Of a stretch of 64,000 nucleotides of DNA, positions 25,305-33,405 are shown piece after piece (position 1 is the stretch's first letter; each line of letters starts with the position of its first letter). The stretch comes from Trichococcus paludicola. Lineage in GTDB: Bacteria; Bacillota; Bacilli; Lactobacillales; Aerococcaceae. The notes beneath the pieces were generated by a model. The model had not been told where the DNA came from and searched no databases. It saw nothing but the letters and a program-made list of their open reading frames with translations. Location of the stretch: the NCBI RefSeq assembly GCF_003052295.1, contig NZ_QBLC01000001.1, positions 537,489-601,488 on the forward strand, in the 5' to 3' direction. The translations under genes and the position numbers were made by a program.

Positions 25305-25336
25305 AAAGCTGGACCCACTGCGGGTTCAGCTTTTTT
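25305..25336 (+). terminator. Intrinsic terminator after LysM protein gene
   Basis: AAAGCTGGACCC and GGGTTCAGCTTT around a 5-nt loop, then further T residues. Confidence 0.9.
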
Positions 25337-25441
25337 GATGTGACACCCTTATCCTTACAACAGTAACCATGCGCTCCTTGTGAGGAGTCGCCTGCTGATA
25401 TAGAATAAGGAGGAACTATTCAGCGAAAGTAGGAGAAAGTT

Positions 25442-25801
25442 ATGAAAATAAAGCAGTACAGTGAGTTATTATTCTATATTCCGTTGACGTTGCTGATGAT
25501 AGCTGACTTCTTTCCGGACTCCTATCTGTCCAACGGCTTTGTGATGAAAGTGAACATCGGGGTGTTGGTCGCATTGTTCGTTCTGTCCATCGTTCTGAAA
25601 CGATCCCGGAATGTCGATGATGCCCAAAAAATCAATGGGCAAATTTTTGCACTGGTCTATTTATTGTCTTTGATGGCATTGTTGACGCTGCTCGGCGGGA
25701 CCTCACAATCAGGATTCGGCTTCGACAATGTTGTTGTCTGGTTGGTGGTGCTCATCTCGATTGCCGAAATCATCTCAAAAAAGAAAAAATTGAATCACTG
25801 A
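25442..25801 (+). CDS. Small hypothetical membrane protein
   Basis: 119 residues with four hydrophobic segments (about residues 8-24, 34-51, 68-84 and 94-110) and a C-terminal lysine cluster KKKKLNH, so the C-terminus is probably cytosolic. I do not recognise the family. TAGAAT and AAGGAGG occur some 40 bp upstream, but the immediate ribosome binding site is AGGAGAAAG. It ends at a shared terminator facing the convergent HD gene. Confidence 0.65.
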   Translation: MKIKQYSELLFYIPLTLLMIADFFPDSYLSNGFVMKVNIGVLVALFVLSIVLKRSRNVDDAQKINGQIFALVYLLSLMALLTLLGGTSQSGFGFDNVVVWLVVLISIAEIISKKKKLNH

Positions 25802-25807
25802 ATAAAG

Positions 25808-25863
25808 AAAGAAGCCGAAGAGGAATTCCGATAAAAGCGGAAGTTCTCTTGGGCTTCTTTTTA
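25808..25863 (+). terminator. Bidirectional terminator between membrane protein and HD gene
   Basis: Arms beginning AAAGAAGCC and ending GGCTTCTTT, with further pairing GAGGAATTCCG/CGGAAGTTCTC inside. T5 on the plus side and T-rich on the minus side serve both converging genes. Confidence 0.9.
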
Positions 25864-25872
25864 AATTTACAC

Positions 25873-26409
25873 TTAAATGTTGATGTTCAAGTTTACCGGA
25901 CTAAATTTGGAAACCAGATTGCGGATACGGGATCCAGCGATTCCTTTGATCGGTTCGACGACTTCTCTGATTGCGACATATTTGTCTACGTATGTTACGA
26001 CAAAACTTTCTTTGTAACGCGGCAGACCGCAACGGCTCACCAGGAACATATGCTTGAGGATGATATCACGCTCCAGGGAGCTGATTTCAGTGATGCGGCA
26101 AGCATTTTCGCAAGCGATTTTCGGATGGGCATCTGCATGAGCACCGATATTCAGCTGCGCGACAGCATCACGATCTTCATGGAAGAAGTCGTGCAACAAA
26201 CCGGCACGTGCAGTGGAACGGGTATCCAGATTCCATTTTTTTGCAAGCTGGTAACTCTTGTAGGATACGCGGATCGAATGTTCCAAACGATTGGTGAAGT
26301 GGTGGTGGGTAATGGTCTCCATGTGCAATAATTCTTCGTGATAGATGAGATCTTCGACCAAAGCAACATATTCAACATCATTTTTCCAATGGGATTGTGT
26401 CATCTGCAT
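25873..26409 (-). CDS. HD-domain phosphohydrolase
   Basis: 178 residues. The metal-binding pattern of HD hydrolases is visible: His in NRLEHSIRV, then HD in GLLHDFFHED, and a later Asp in VTYVDKYV. The family cleaves phosphate esters of nucleotides or related compounds; the substrate is unknown. The frame is open up to 26547, but I choose ATG 26409 because the conserved domain starts soon after (HWKNDVEYVALVEDLIYHEE) and AAAGGA lies upstream, though at a long 13-base spacing. Confidence 0.8.
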   Translation of the reverse strand: MQMTQSHWKNDVEYVALVEDLIYHEELLHMETITHHHFTNRLEHSIRVSYKSYQLAKKWNLDTRSTARAGLLHDFFHEDRDAVAQLNIGAHADAHPKIACENACRITEISSLERDIILKHMFLVSRCGLPRYKESFVVTYVDKYVAIREVVEPIKGIAGSRIRNLVSKFSPVNLNINI

Positions 26410-26641
26410 GCTTATTCTATCATCCTTTATGTAAGTAGTTGTGTTTTTATTTTTCATGATGCCCATACTATACACCCACAGCAGAAAAAATGGAAGGGAC
26501 TCATTGTGTTTTTCTTCACTTTTACTAATTTTTAAATTGTTTGTCATTTGGCTGTCACATCCGCTATTTTGCGAATTGGCGTGTACTTTTAGGAATTCCA
26601 GAGTAGAATAGGGAATATAAGAACGGGAAGGGGCGTCGAAT

Positions 26642-27496
26642 ATGGAAAAAGTGGAAGGACCTTATCACTTATTGAACGATGAACTAGTAAAAAATACTGA
26701 CGGCGAAAGCTATCCGGAATTTGAAGGCCGGACGGTATACGAAGTCATCCGTGTCGAGGATGGGATTGCGATATTTTTGGAGGATCATCTGGATCGTTTT
26801 TTCCGGTCCGCTGCTTATCTGGATTTACCACTACCAGCTACGGCGGAATCCATTGAGAACCGTGTCTATCGCCTGATAGCTGCCAATCAGGTGGGGAATC
26901 AGAACCTTAAGTTCATTCTGGGGAAAACATCAAAAAGCGAAAGCATTTTGTGGATCTTTTTCACCCAGAGCATCTACCCGCCAAAAAGCTATTATGAAGA
27001 GGGCATCGCGACGAGCCTGTTCCGTATCGAACGATTGGATCCGAACATCAAGCTTGTCCGTTCGGATTACCAGAAAGCCGTGCTGCAGGAACGGGCAGAT
27101 AAAGACGTTTATGAGCTGTTGCTTGTGGATGGAAATGAGGAAATCACGGAGGGCAGCCGCACGAATGTCTTTTTTGTGAAAGGAAAAGAATTATACACGC
27201 CCCCTGCAAAAGCGGTACTCTTGGGAATCGTCCGCAAAAAAGTATTCGAAATCTGTGAAAAAAGAGGGATTCCGATCAATGAGACAGCCATCCCCGTCGA
27301 GTGGGTCAATGATGCTGAAGGAGCCTTCGTTTCAGGAACCGGAAACAACGTGCTGCCGATATCAAAAATCGGAACGGTTGCGATTCCGACGATGGACAAT
27401 CTGATTGTGCGTACAATCATGGCAGATTATGCCGAAATGGTCAGAGTGTATAAGGAAGAAAAGAAACATAAAAAAAACATTGTTACCCTTTGTTGA
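26642..27496 (+). CDS. PLP-dependent class IV aminotransferase
   Basis: 284 residues of fold-type IV. The catalytic Lys is in VRSDYQKAVLQ and the PLP-ring contact Glu in EEITEGSRTNVFFV; VVSGTG-like FVSGTGNNVLPI closes the phosphate-binding site. The group contains branched-chain aminotransferase, D-amino-acid aminotransferase and aminodeoxychorismate lyase (PabC); sequence alone does not decide. No pab or ilv gene is adjacent. AAGGGG precedes the ATG. A terminator follows. Confidence 0.82.
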   Translation: MEKVEGPYHLLNDELVKNTDGESYPEFEGRTVYEVIRVEDGIAIFLEDHLDRFFRSAAYLDLPLPATAESIENRVYRLIAANQVGNQNLKFILGKTSKSESILWIFFTQSIYPPKSYYEEGIATSLFRIERLDPNIKLVRSDYQKAVLQERADKDVYELLLVDGNEEITEGSRTNVFFVKGKELYTPPAKAVLLGIVRKKVFEICEKRGIPINETAIPVEWVNDAEGAFVSGTGNNVLPISKIGTVAIPTMDNLIVRTIMADYAEMVRVYKEEKKHKKNIVTLC

Positions 27497-27547
27497 TATC
27501 AAGTTGACAAGAAGCGCGCCAGCGGTTAAACTGAATACAGCATTGAG

Positions 27548-27578
27548 ACCATCACTTCGGTTCAAGTGGTGGTTTTTT
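27548..27578 (+). terminator. Intrinsic terminator after aminotransferase
   Basis: ACCATCACTT and AAGTGGTGGT (one G-T pair) around CGGTTC, then T6. Confidence 0.88.
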
Positions 27579-27673
27579 ATATTCTAGAAAAGTATAAGAT
27601 TATTTTGTAATCAAAAGTGCATCACCATAGGTGTTTTACAGGATAGCAAACTATTCTATGCATCTCAACATGG

Positions 27674-27862
27674 TGGCTAGCTTCACGGGTTAGCCCTTCG
27701 GAAATTAGATAAATCTGACCCATTGCGCTCTACGATGCTCATTTGCATGGGATTCTTAGGGATTCATCCCTTAGAATCCCAGTATAAGGTGACCGTAGGG
27801 AACGTTGCGAGGCCAGATTTCCTAAATTTCTTTCAGGGCTGAGCGAACCCGTTCAGCTTTTC
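27674..27862 (+). repeat. Family A dispersed palindromic element, copy 3 (medium form)
   Basis: A 189-bp copy. The left end GGCTAGCTTCACGGGTTAGC and right end CCCGTTCAGCTTTTC match copies 1 and 2. It lacks the ~80-bp left insert of the long form; instead TTAGATAAATCTG pairs with CAGATTTCCTAA nearer the right end. The GGGATTCTTAGGGAT/ATCCCTTAGAATCCC hairpin is present. It lies upstream of birA; here no gene stop codon touches the right end. Confidence 0.9.
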
Positions 27863-27884
27863 TTAAAGAGAATGGAGGGAAAGA

Positions 27885-28877
27885 ATGTCAACAAAGGAGA
27901 AAGTCCTCCAGTTTCTGGAGCAGCATAAAGGCGAAAGCATTTCCGGCCAAGATTTGGCTGATCAATTGGAAGTATCCAGAACATCTGTGTGGAAAGCAAT
28001 CAATGGCCTGAAAAAAGAAGGCTATCAAATAGAAGCAACTACGAATAAGGGGTATCAGCTGTCCGTTGAAAGCGACTTGTTGTCGGAGGCAGCCATTGTA
28101 CCACTGTTATCAGAAGCGCTGAAAGATCACCGGATCATCGCACATAAAACGATTGATTCGACCAACCTTGAGGCCAAACGGATCGTCAATGAAGAAGCGA
28201 CCTTCGAAGGCGTGATCTTATCTGAAGAACAGACAAAAGGCAGAGGGCGCTTAGGTAGAGTTTTCTACTCGCCGAGCGAATCGGGCTTGTACATGAGTTT
28301 GGTGTTGAAGCCGGTCGCTGATCTGGATAACGCCACTTTGATCACGACTGCCGCCGCTGTGGCCGTCTGTCAAGCAATCGAAACATTGACCGGAAAAGAA
28401 CCACAAATCAAATGGGTGAACGACATCTTCATGGATGGCAGGAAAGTCTGCGGCATCCTGACGGAAGGGATCATGGATATGGAATCGCGGACGATCGGAA
28501 CGATCATTTTAGGGATCGGCCTGAACTTCCGGGCGCCTGAAACGGATTTTCCGGATGAAATCCAGTCAATCGCCGGCACCTTGTTCGATTCAAAAAATGC
28601 CGTGGTGACACGGAACCAAATGGCCGCCGAAATACTCAATCGTTTTTACGTCCTTTACCCTGATTTGGCATCCCGTTCCTACCTGGACGAGTACCGCAAG
28701 CGTTGCTTCGTCTTGGGTGAACAAGTTACTTTCCCGCAAGGAAACGAAACGATCGAAGCCAAAGCGATCGCGATTGATGACGATGGCGGACTTATTGTAG
28801 CATTGCCGGATGGGGAAACGAAAACCCTGACCTATGGCGAAATCAGCATCAAAATCAAAAAGAGAGAAGGAAATTAA
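27885..28877 (+). CDS. birA: Bifunctional biotin-protein ligase / biotin repressor
   Basis: 330 residues. N-terminal helix-turn-helix (SGQDLADQLEVSRTSVWKAINGLKKEGY), central ligase domain with biotin/ATP loop GRGRLGR and KWVND, and a small SH3-like C-terminal domain. It makes biotinoyl-AMP, biotinylates carboxylases and can repress biotin genes. GGAGGGAAAGA precedes the ATG, which lies 22 bp after a family A repeat. bioY follows with a single base between stop and start, so they form one operon for biotin uptake and use. No canonical BirA operator palindrome is visible upstream. Confidence 0.95.
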   Translation: MSTKEKVLQFLEQHKGESISGQDLADQLEVSRTSVWKAINGLKKEGYQIEATTNKGYQLSVESDLLSEAAIVPLLSEALKDHRIIAHKTIDSTNLEAKRIVNEEATFEGVILSEEQTKGRGRLGRVFYSPSESGLYMSLVLKPVADLDNATLITTAAAVAVCQAIETLTGKEPQIKWVNDIFMDGRKVCGILTEGIMDMESRTIGTIILGIGLNFRAPETDFPDEIQSIAGTLFDSKNAVVTRNQMAAEILNRFYVLYPDLASRSYLDEYRKRCFVLGEQVTFPQGNETIEAKAIAIDDDGGLIVALPDGETKTLTYGEISIKIKKREGN

Positions 28878-28878
28878 C

Positions 28879-29406
28879 ATGAAATTATCAACAAGAGATT
28901 TGACCCAAATAAGCATATTTGCAGCTTTGACATTCGTCAGCGGCTTCCTGAGCATCCCCGTCGGACCCGTTCCGATCACTTTGCAGACACTTTTGGTGCT
29001 GCTGACCGGATTCTTCCTGCGTCCGAAAGCTGCCTTTTTTGCGCAACTGCTGCCTTTGTTACTGAAATTGTTGCTTGGAGGATTCCAAGCCTTTTTGACT
29101 CCTAGCTTCGGGTTTGTGTTTGGATTTATTGCAGCGGCTACTTTGATTTCCTATCTCGTGCATAATAAAGAAGGAAGCTTCTTGAATTATGGGATCGCAG
29201 CTGTTGCCGGCACGATCGTCATGTACGCAATCGGTTTGCCTTACATGGCGATGATCCTGAATGTTGTCATGGGCAATCAATTCGACTTGGCCGCAATTTT
29301 CCAGATGGGCATGTTGTTATTCATTCCGGGGGACATCGCTAAAGCCGTTTTGGCCATCATCCTGGCTGATCGTTTAAAAGGTCGTGTGCGCGTATTCCAA
29401 CATTGA
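28879..29406 (+). CDS. bioY: Biotin transporter substrate-binding component BioY
   Basis: 175 residues with about six membrane helices. SIPVGPVPITLQTLLVLLTGFFLRPKAAF is the conserved N-terminal region of BioY, the S component of ECF-type biotin transporters; GDIAKAVLAIILADRL is typical of the end. The energy-coupling module (EcfAAT) must be encoded elsewhere. The start follows AGAAGGAA within the end of birA. Confidence 0.95.
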   Translation: MKLSTRDLTQISIFAALTFVSGFLSIPVGPVPITLQTLLVLLTGFFLRPKAAFFAQLLPLLLKLLLGGFQAFLTPSFGFVFGFIAAATLISYLVHNKEGSFLNYGIAAVAGTIVMYAIGLPYMAMILNVVMGNQFDLAAIFQMGMLLFIPGDIAKAVLAIILADRLKGRVRVFQH

Positions 29407-29436
29407 TTTAGGTTTTTGCAAAAAAATAACTGATTC

Positions 29437-29479
29437 AAAAACATCCAAAACCGTTGTCTGACGGGGCTGGATGTTTTTT
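29437..29479 (+). terminator. Intrinsic terminator of birA-bioY
   Basis: AAAAACATCCA and TGGATGTTTTT with a 20-nt loop. Confidence 0.85.
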
Positions 29480-29514
29480 CTTAAAAAAATATCTCGAATT
29501 CGTGAATATATAAC

Positions 29515-29565
29515 TTGAAATACATTTCGGGATGTGGCATAATGATATTAAGCTTACGAAATGTA
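29515..29565 (+). promoter_or_regulatory. Promoter and flanking inverted repeat of FMN reductase gene
   Basis: TTGAAA (29515-29520), 17-bp spacer and CATAAT (29538-29543), with TG one base before the -10. A perfect 9-bp inverted repeat, TACATTTCG (29521-29529) and CGAAATGTA (29557-29565), brackets the -10. ATATCTCGAATT occurs twice, at 29489-29500 and 29636-29647. Both are operator candidates. Confidence 0.6.
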
Positions 29566-29710
29566 AGAGAGATGAAGGTGAGTCCTTCATTGAAAAACAA
29601 GTGATGGAGGAAAAAAATTGGAAAATACATCTATGATATCTCGAATTAGTAATGCTTTATTTGGAAATAAAAATACAACAATAACAACAGACGAAAAGGG
29701 GAAAACAACT

Positions 29711-30268
29711 ATGAAAATCGGAATTATCTCAGGAAGCGTACGTGAAGGAAGAAACTCAGCAGCAGTATCAGAATGGATCCATGAATTTGCCGAAAAACGC
29801 AATGACGGCGGCATCGAATACGAAATCGTTGCTTTAGCAAATTATGACTTGCCTCTATTGGGCGCTAAATTACCGGAAGACCGTCAAGCGGCAGCTGGCG
29901 CAGCGATCCAAGCTTGGTCAGAAAAAATGGCTTCATTTGACGGATATGTGTTTGTGACACCTGAATACAACCATGCAGTCGGTGGCGCTTTGAAAAATGC
30001 ATTGGATTTCCTGAAGCCTGAAGTTACCGATAAAGCAGCCGGATTTGTAGGATACGGAAGCTTGGGCGGAGCCCGCGCTCACGAAAACATGCGTGTTATC
30101 CTTGGTGAATTGAGTGTAGCAACTGTGCACACAACAGTAAACTTCTCATTGATGACTGATTTTGAGAACATGAGCAATTTTGTGCCGAACGATTATCATG
30201 CAGGCAATGCAACAGCGATGTTCAACGAATTGATCAAATGGTCCGGAGCATTGAAAACTATCCGCTAA
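29711..30268 (+). CDS. NADPH-dependent FMN reductase family flavoprotein
   Basis: 185 residues from Met 29711. Flavodoxin-like fold with phosphate-binding loop SGSVREGRNS, the PEYNHAVGGALKNALD motif and a GYGSLGGARA loop, as in chromate/azo/quinone reductases of the ArsH-YhdA group. It reduces flavin or quinone-like acceptors with NADPH. There is an in-frame upstream TTG at 29618 with a perfect GGAGG seven bases before it, which would add 31 residues unlike the family; the internal start has AAAAGGGG. The conserved domain starts at 29711, hence this choice. Confidence 0.85.
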   Translation: MKIGIISGSVREGRNSAAVSEWIHEFAEKRNDGGIEYEIVALANYDLPLLGAKLPEDRQAAAGAAIQAWSEKMASFDGYVFVTPEYNHAVGGALKNALDFLKPEVTDKAAGFVGYGSLGGARAHENMRVILGELSVATVHTTVNFSLMTDFENMSNFVPNDYHAGNATAMFNELIKWSGALKTIR

Positions 30269-30296
30269 TAGTACAGAAGAATATGAATAATGAGAG

Positions 30297-30326
30297 GAGG
30301 CCGCCATTGTTACATGGTGGTCTTTT
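30297..30326 (+). terminator. Intrinsic terminator after FMN reductase
   Basis: GGCCGCCAT and ATGGTGGTC-type arms around a 6-nt loop, then T4. Confidence 0.75.
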
Positions 30327-30364
30327 CGCATTCTCGGACAAATGCTTCCTTCACCTTTCGTCCA

Positions 30365-30393
30365 TTGATTTTCTGAAAGCAAGCGTCTATACT
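30365..30393 (+). promoter_or_regulatory. Promoter of DUF554 gene
   Basis: TTGATT, 17-bp spacer, TATACT, about 80 bp before the start codon. Confidence 0.6.
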
Positions 30394-30473
30394 GAAACGT
30401 ACTGAGCTTGCAGAAAAGCAAGTATTCGAATCACGTAATCAGGATACACGTTACAACAGTTGGAGGAGATAAA

Positions 30474-31160
30474 GTGGTTTTGTTGGGAAGTTTGGTCAAC
30501 AGCGCTGCCATCGTTTTGGGAGGCAGCATCGGTCTGGTTTTGAAGAAAGGTTTATCGGATAGGTTAGCCAACGCGGTGATGAACGCTTTGGCACTATGCG
30601 TGTTATATATAGGTGTCAGTGGCATGTTGAAAGGTGAAAATGTTTTGATTACCATTCTGTCGATGGTTGCGGGTACTTTGGTAGGCGATGGACTCCAGTT
30701 GGATAAAAAAATCAATCAGCTCGGGGACGCAATCGAGAAGATGGTTGCTTCACCTAACGAAGGGGTTTCAGTTTCAAAAGGTTTTGTGACGGCAAGTCTG
30801 TTGTTCTGTGTGGGCGCGATGGCAATCGTCGGTGCACTACAGAGCGGTCTGACCGGAAATCATGATACGCTTTTCGCGAAGTCCCTGATCGACGGCATCG
30901 CAGCCATCGTGATGGCATCCAGCTTGGGCATAGGTGTATTGCTTTCAGCCGGGCTGATCCTAATTTATGAAGGCGGCATTTCGCTTTTTGCCAACGTCCT
31001 TGCGCCGCTTTTGACGGATTCTGTGATCAACGAAATGACCTGCGTGGGCTCGCTCCTGATTGTCGGCCTGGCTTTGAACATGTTGAAGCTGACGGATCTG
31101 AAAATCATGAACTATGCGCCGGCAGTCTTTTTCCCGATTCTTTTCGGATTATTTATGTGA
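30474..31160 (+). CDS. DUF554 membrane protein (YdfK/YqgA family)
   Basis: 228 residues with about seven membrane helices. GSLVNSAAIVLGGSIGLVLKKGL at the start and FCVGAMAIVGALQSGLTG in the middle are typical of DUF554. The family is a predicted transporter or membrane protein of unknown function. The start is GTG 30474, five to seven bases behind GGAGGAG; the upstream in-frame codon at 30408 has no ribosome binding site and would add hydrophilic residues. Terminator follows directly. Confidence 0.85.
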   Translation: MVLLGSLVNSAAIVLGGSIGLVLKKGLSDRLANAVMNALALCVLYIGVSGMLKGENVLITILSMVAGTLVGDGLQLDKKINQLGDAIEKMVASPNEGVSVSKGFVTASLLFCVGAMAIVGALQSGLTGNHDTLFAKSLIDGIAAIVMASSLGIGVLLSAGLILIYEGGISLFANVLAPLLTDSVINEMTCVGSLLIVGLALNMLKLTDLKIMNYAPAVFFPILFGLFM

Positions 31161-31169
31161 TTGCAGAAT

Positions 31170-31198
31170 AAAGACGTTCCCCAGTGGGCGTCTTTTTT
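31170..31198 (+). terminator. Intrinsic terminator after DUF554 gene
   Basis: AAAGACG..CCC and GGGCGTCTTT arms with a 4-nt loop, then T residues. Confidence 0.85.
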
Positions 31199-31219
31199 GT
31201 ATAACGACTCTGACTCCCT

Positions 31220-31225
31220 TATAAT
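31220..31225 (+). promoter_or_regulatory. -10 element of SRAP gene
   Basis: TATAAT 38 bp before the start codon; no clear -35 and no LexA box seen. Confidence 0.4.
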
Positions 31226-31262
31226 CGGTATCAAGGAAAGCCATCGGAAAGGGGACGGGACT

Positions 31263-31838
31263 ATGTGCGGACGTTATGCACTTGAAGCGACAAAGAGGGA
31301 GCTATGGGAAAGGTACCTGTTGGGGGAAATGGCAGAGGATGTCGAAGAGCGTGCGGAAATATTTCCGACCAACAGCACACCGCTGATAGTGCCGGGCAAC
31401 GAGTTGGTCCATCATCGTTGGGGCTTTGTGGAGCCTTTCGCGAAGCGCCCTTTGATAAATGCCAGAGCGGAAACAATCCTTGAAAAACCTACGTTCAGCC
31501 AGCCGTTCCGGACAGCGCGTTGTCTGGTTCCGGCGACTGCATTCTTTGAATGGGAGAAAGTCGGAGAAGAAAAGCTGAAACGGAAAATTGCCGTATCGGA
31601 TATCCCAGTTTTTTCGATGGCTGGCATATTGAAGACGTATCAGGATGAAAATGGAAAAACTTTCACGGCTTTTTCCATCATCACAACTGCCGCCAATGAA
31701 CAGATGCGTGCCATCCATGATCGCATGCCGGTGATACTGGAACCTGAAGATGAAGCCTTTTATCTGGATCAGAAGGCTGACCCAAAGCTAGTTTTGAAGT
31801 TGCTGAAACCTACAGAACATCGCCTGCTGATCGAATGA
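31263..31838 (+). CDS. SRAP-domain protein (YedK/HMCES type)
   Basis: 191 residues. It starts MCGRYAL; Cys2 becomes the N-terminal residue after Met removal and forms a thiazolidine crosslink to abasic sites in single-stranded DNA. NARAET and HDRMPVIL carry the Asn, Glu and His of the active site, and RCLVPATAFFEW is the family core. It shields abasic sites during replication. The ATG lies at 31263, after AAAGGGGACGGG. It appears to be a single-gene unit. Confidence 0.92.
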   Translation: MCGRYALEATKRELWERYLLGEMAEDVEERAEIFPTNSTPLIVPGNELVHHRWGFVEPFAKRPLINARAETILEKPTFSQPFRTARCLVPATAFFEWEKVGEEKLKRKIAVSDIPVFSMAGILKTYQDENGKTFTAFSIITTAANEQMRAIHDRMPVILEPEDEAFYLDQKADPKLVLKLLKPTEHRLLIE

Positions 31839-31892
31839 GTAATCGTTAATTCTTTAAAATGAGAATACGCTAATCGGAATTTAATTTAATCG

Positions 31893-31921
31893 TTGACATC
31901 CTTATTTAATTCTTATAAACT
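31893..31921 (+). promoter_or_regulatory. Promoter of leader/ABC substrate-binding gene
   Basis: TTGACA (31893-31898), 17-bp spacer, TAAACT. Just upstream, TAAAATGAGAATACG-N-TAAT (31855-31874) repeats a sequence found at the leu promoter (33429-33448). Confidence 0.7.
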
Positions 31922-31953
31922 GAAAGCAAATAACTAATGTGCTAGAAGGATTT

Positions 31954-31995
31954 ATGCAAACGCAAACAAAAGTGCCGCAGTCCCATCATCAGTAA
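31954..31995 (+). CDS. Possible 13-residue leader peptide
   Basis: ATG after AGAAGGA (spacing only about three bases) encodes MQTQTKVPQSHHQ and stops at TAA (31993-31995). The stop codon overlaps the first bases of the terminator stem that follows, so a ribosome at the end of the peptide would sit on the hairpin. It contains His-His and four Gln but no amino acid run as clear as in the leu leader. Whether it is translated is inference. Confidence 0.4.
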   Translation: MQTQTKVPQSHHQ

Positions 31996-32032
31996 AAGCC
32001 CATTTGGATAATTCTATCTGAATGGGCTTTTT
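31994..32032 (+). terminator. Terminator inside leader of ABC substrate-binding gene
   Basis: AAAAGCCCATT and AATGGGCTTTT with a 16-nt loop and T5. It stands between the promoter at 31893 and the lipoprotein gene at 32102, so it is a potential attenuator. Confidence 0.88.
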
Positions 32033-32101
32033 CGTACTAGGGACTAGCGATTGATTGCCTAAGCAGTTCTCGCACAAAATCAAAAAATAGGGGGAAATGA
32101 A

Positions 32102-33109
32102 ATGATTGGAATGGATTGGAAAAAGAAAGTAGCGACAACCTTGGCACTGACTTCTGCCTTATTGCTTGGTGCATGCGCCGGCGGTACAGAAGAAGCGACG
32201 GATTCTTCCGCAGCAAGCTCAACAGTATCAGCGGATGCTGTGCGTATCGGAATCCTGCAGATCCTTGAACACGAATCCTTATCGGCAGCACGCGCAGGTT
32301 TCTTGGAAGTTTTGGAGGAAGCCGGTTATGATGAAGGCGACAATCTGATCGTGGATTACCAAAATGCCCAGGGTGACCAAGCCAACCTGCAGAGTATGGC
32401 AGAGCGTTTAGCCGGCAACAATGACCTCATTTTAGGGATTTCGACACCAGCTTCACAAGCAATAGCAAACGCTGAAAAAGAAAATGCAGTCCTGTTCACT
32501 GCCGTAACCGATCCGATCGATGCCGGGCTTGTGGCAAGTGCCGAAGAGCCGGGTGCAAACATCACCGGAACAAGCGACCAAGCACCGATGGACAAACAGA
32601 TCGAATTGTTGTTGTCGATCGTACCTAGTGCGGAAACAGTCGGTATCATCTTCAACTCCAGCGAGATGAATTCAATTGTACAGAGCGATCAAGCGAAAGC
32701 CTTGTTGGAAGCAGCAGGCGTGAACGTCGAAATCATGACGGTAACTTCCACAAATGATGTCCAACAGGTGATGGAGTCATTGGTACAAAAAGTGGATGCG
32801 ATTTATATCCCAACGGACAATACATTATCCAGCACGATGGCTACAGTCGGCCAAATCGCTATGGAAGCCAAAATCCCGGTCATCCCTGGTGCGACTGAAA
32901 TGGTTGAAGCTGGCGGATTGGCTACTTACGGCATCGACTTCAAGGAATTAGGACGCCAAACAGGCGAAATGGCTTTACAGATTCTTGAAGAAGGCAAGCT
33001 TCCTTCCGAATTACCGGTCCAATTCCCTGAGACGCTGCAATTGGTCATAAATGAAGAGATGGCTGAAGCATTGGGCATCGATCCAGACAGCATCAAATTG
33101 CCGGAATAA
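32102..33109 (+). CDS. ABC transporter substrate-binding lipoprotein (TrpX-like)
   Basis: 335 residues. Lipoprotein signal with lipobox LLGAC (Cys25), then a Ser/Ala-rich linker and a two-lobe periplasmic-binding fold of the ABC_sub_bind type (VRIGILQILEHESLSAARAGFLEVLEEAGY, ... AVTDPIDAGLVAS, YIPTDNTLSSTM, ATYGIDFKELGRQTGEMALQIL). Homologues (TrpX/YtrF-like) belong to transporters with a permease and an ATPase, often for amino acids such as tryptophan. Those partner genes are missing: a terminator and then the leu leader follow. The ligand is unknown. AGGGGG lies seven bases before the ATG. Confidence 0.88.
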   Translation: MIGMDWKKKVATTLALTSALLLGACAGGTEEATDSSAASSTVSADAVRIGILQILEHESLSAARAGFLEVLEEAGYDEGDNLIVDYQNAQGDQANLQSMAERLAGNNDLILGISTPASQAIANAEKENAVLFTAVTDPIDAGLVASAEEPGANITGTSDQAPMDKQIELLLSIVPSAETVGIIFNSSEMNSIVQSDQAKALLEAAGVNVEIMTVTSTNDVQQVMESLVQKVDAIYIPTDNTLSSTMATVGQIAMEAKIPVIPGATEMVEAGGLATYGIDFKELGRQTGEMALQILEEGKLPSELPVQFPETLQLVINEEMAEALGIDPDSIKLPE

Positions 33110-33118
33110 ATTATCCAT

Positions 33119-33161
33119 TAAAAAACGAGGCTTTTCCACTGTGTGGGAGCTTCGTTTTTTT
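33119..33161 (+). terminator. Intrinsic terminator after ABC substrate-binding gene
   Basis: AAAAAACGAGGCT and AGCTTCGTTTTTT arms with an inner CCA/TGG pair. Confidence 0.9.
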
Positions 33162-33187
33162 GTACTTTCCCGGATTTTATCGCTCTG

Positions 33188-33315
33188 CTCCGGCGAGGCT
33201 TCCCTCGCCGGAGTTTGACTAACTTTAAGAGTTGCCTCCTCCGGTGAGTGCGGCTTCGTTGGAGGAGAGGCCGCAAGTTACCGGCGAGCTCCGGTGAAAG
33301 GAGCCTAACCGGAGC
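33188..33315 (+). repeat. Family B CCGG hairpin cluster, locus 3
   Basis: Three units. The first is perfect: CTCCGGCGAG (33188-33197), 6-nt loop, CTCGCCGGAG (33204-33213). The second is CCTCCGGTGAG...CGTTGGAGG (about 33236-33275). The third is CTCCGGTGA...TAACCGGAG (about 33289-33315). It lies between a terminator and the leu promoter. Confidence 0.75.
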
Positions 33316-33405
33316 TAAGGGACCGCACGCAGCCTATCGCAGTCCACTAAGCTCCCCCGATTCCGCACACCGTCACATGATTTTGTAAGGAAACAGCAAA
33401 AGGGG

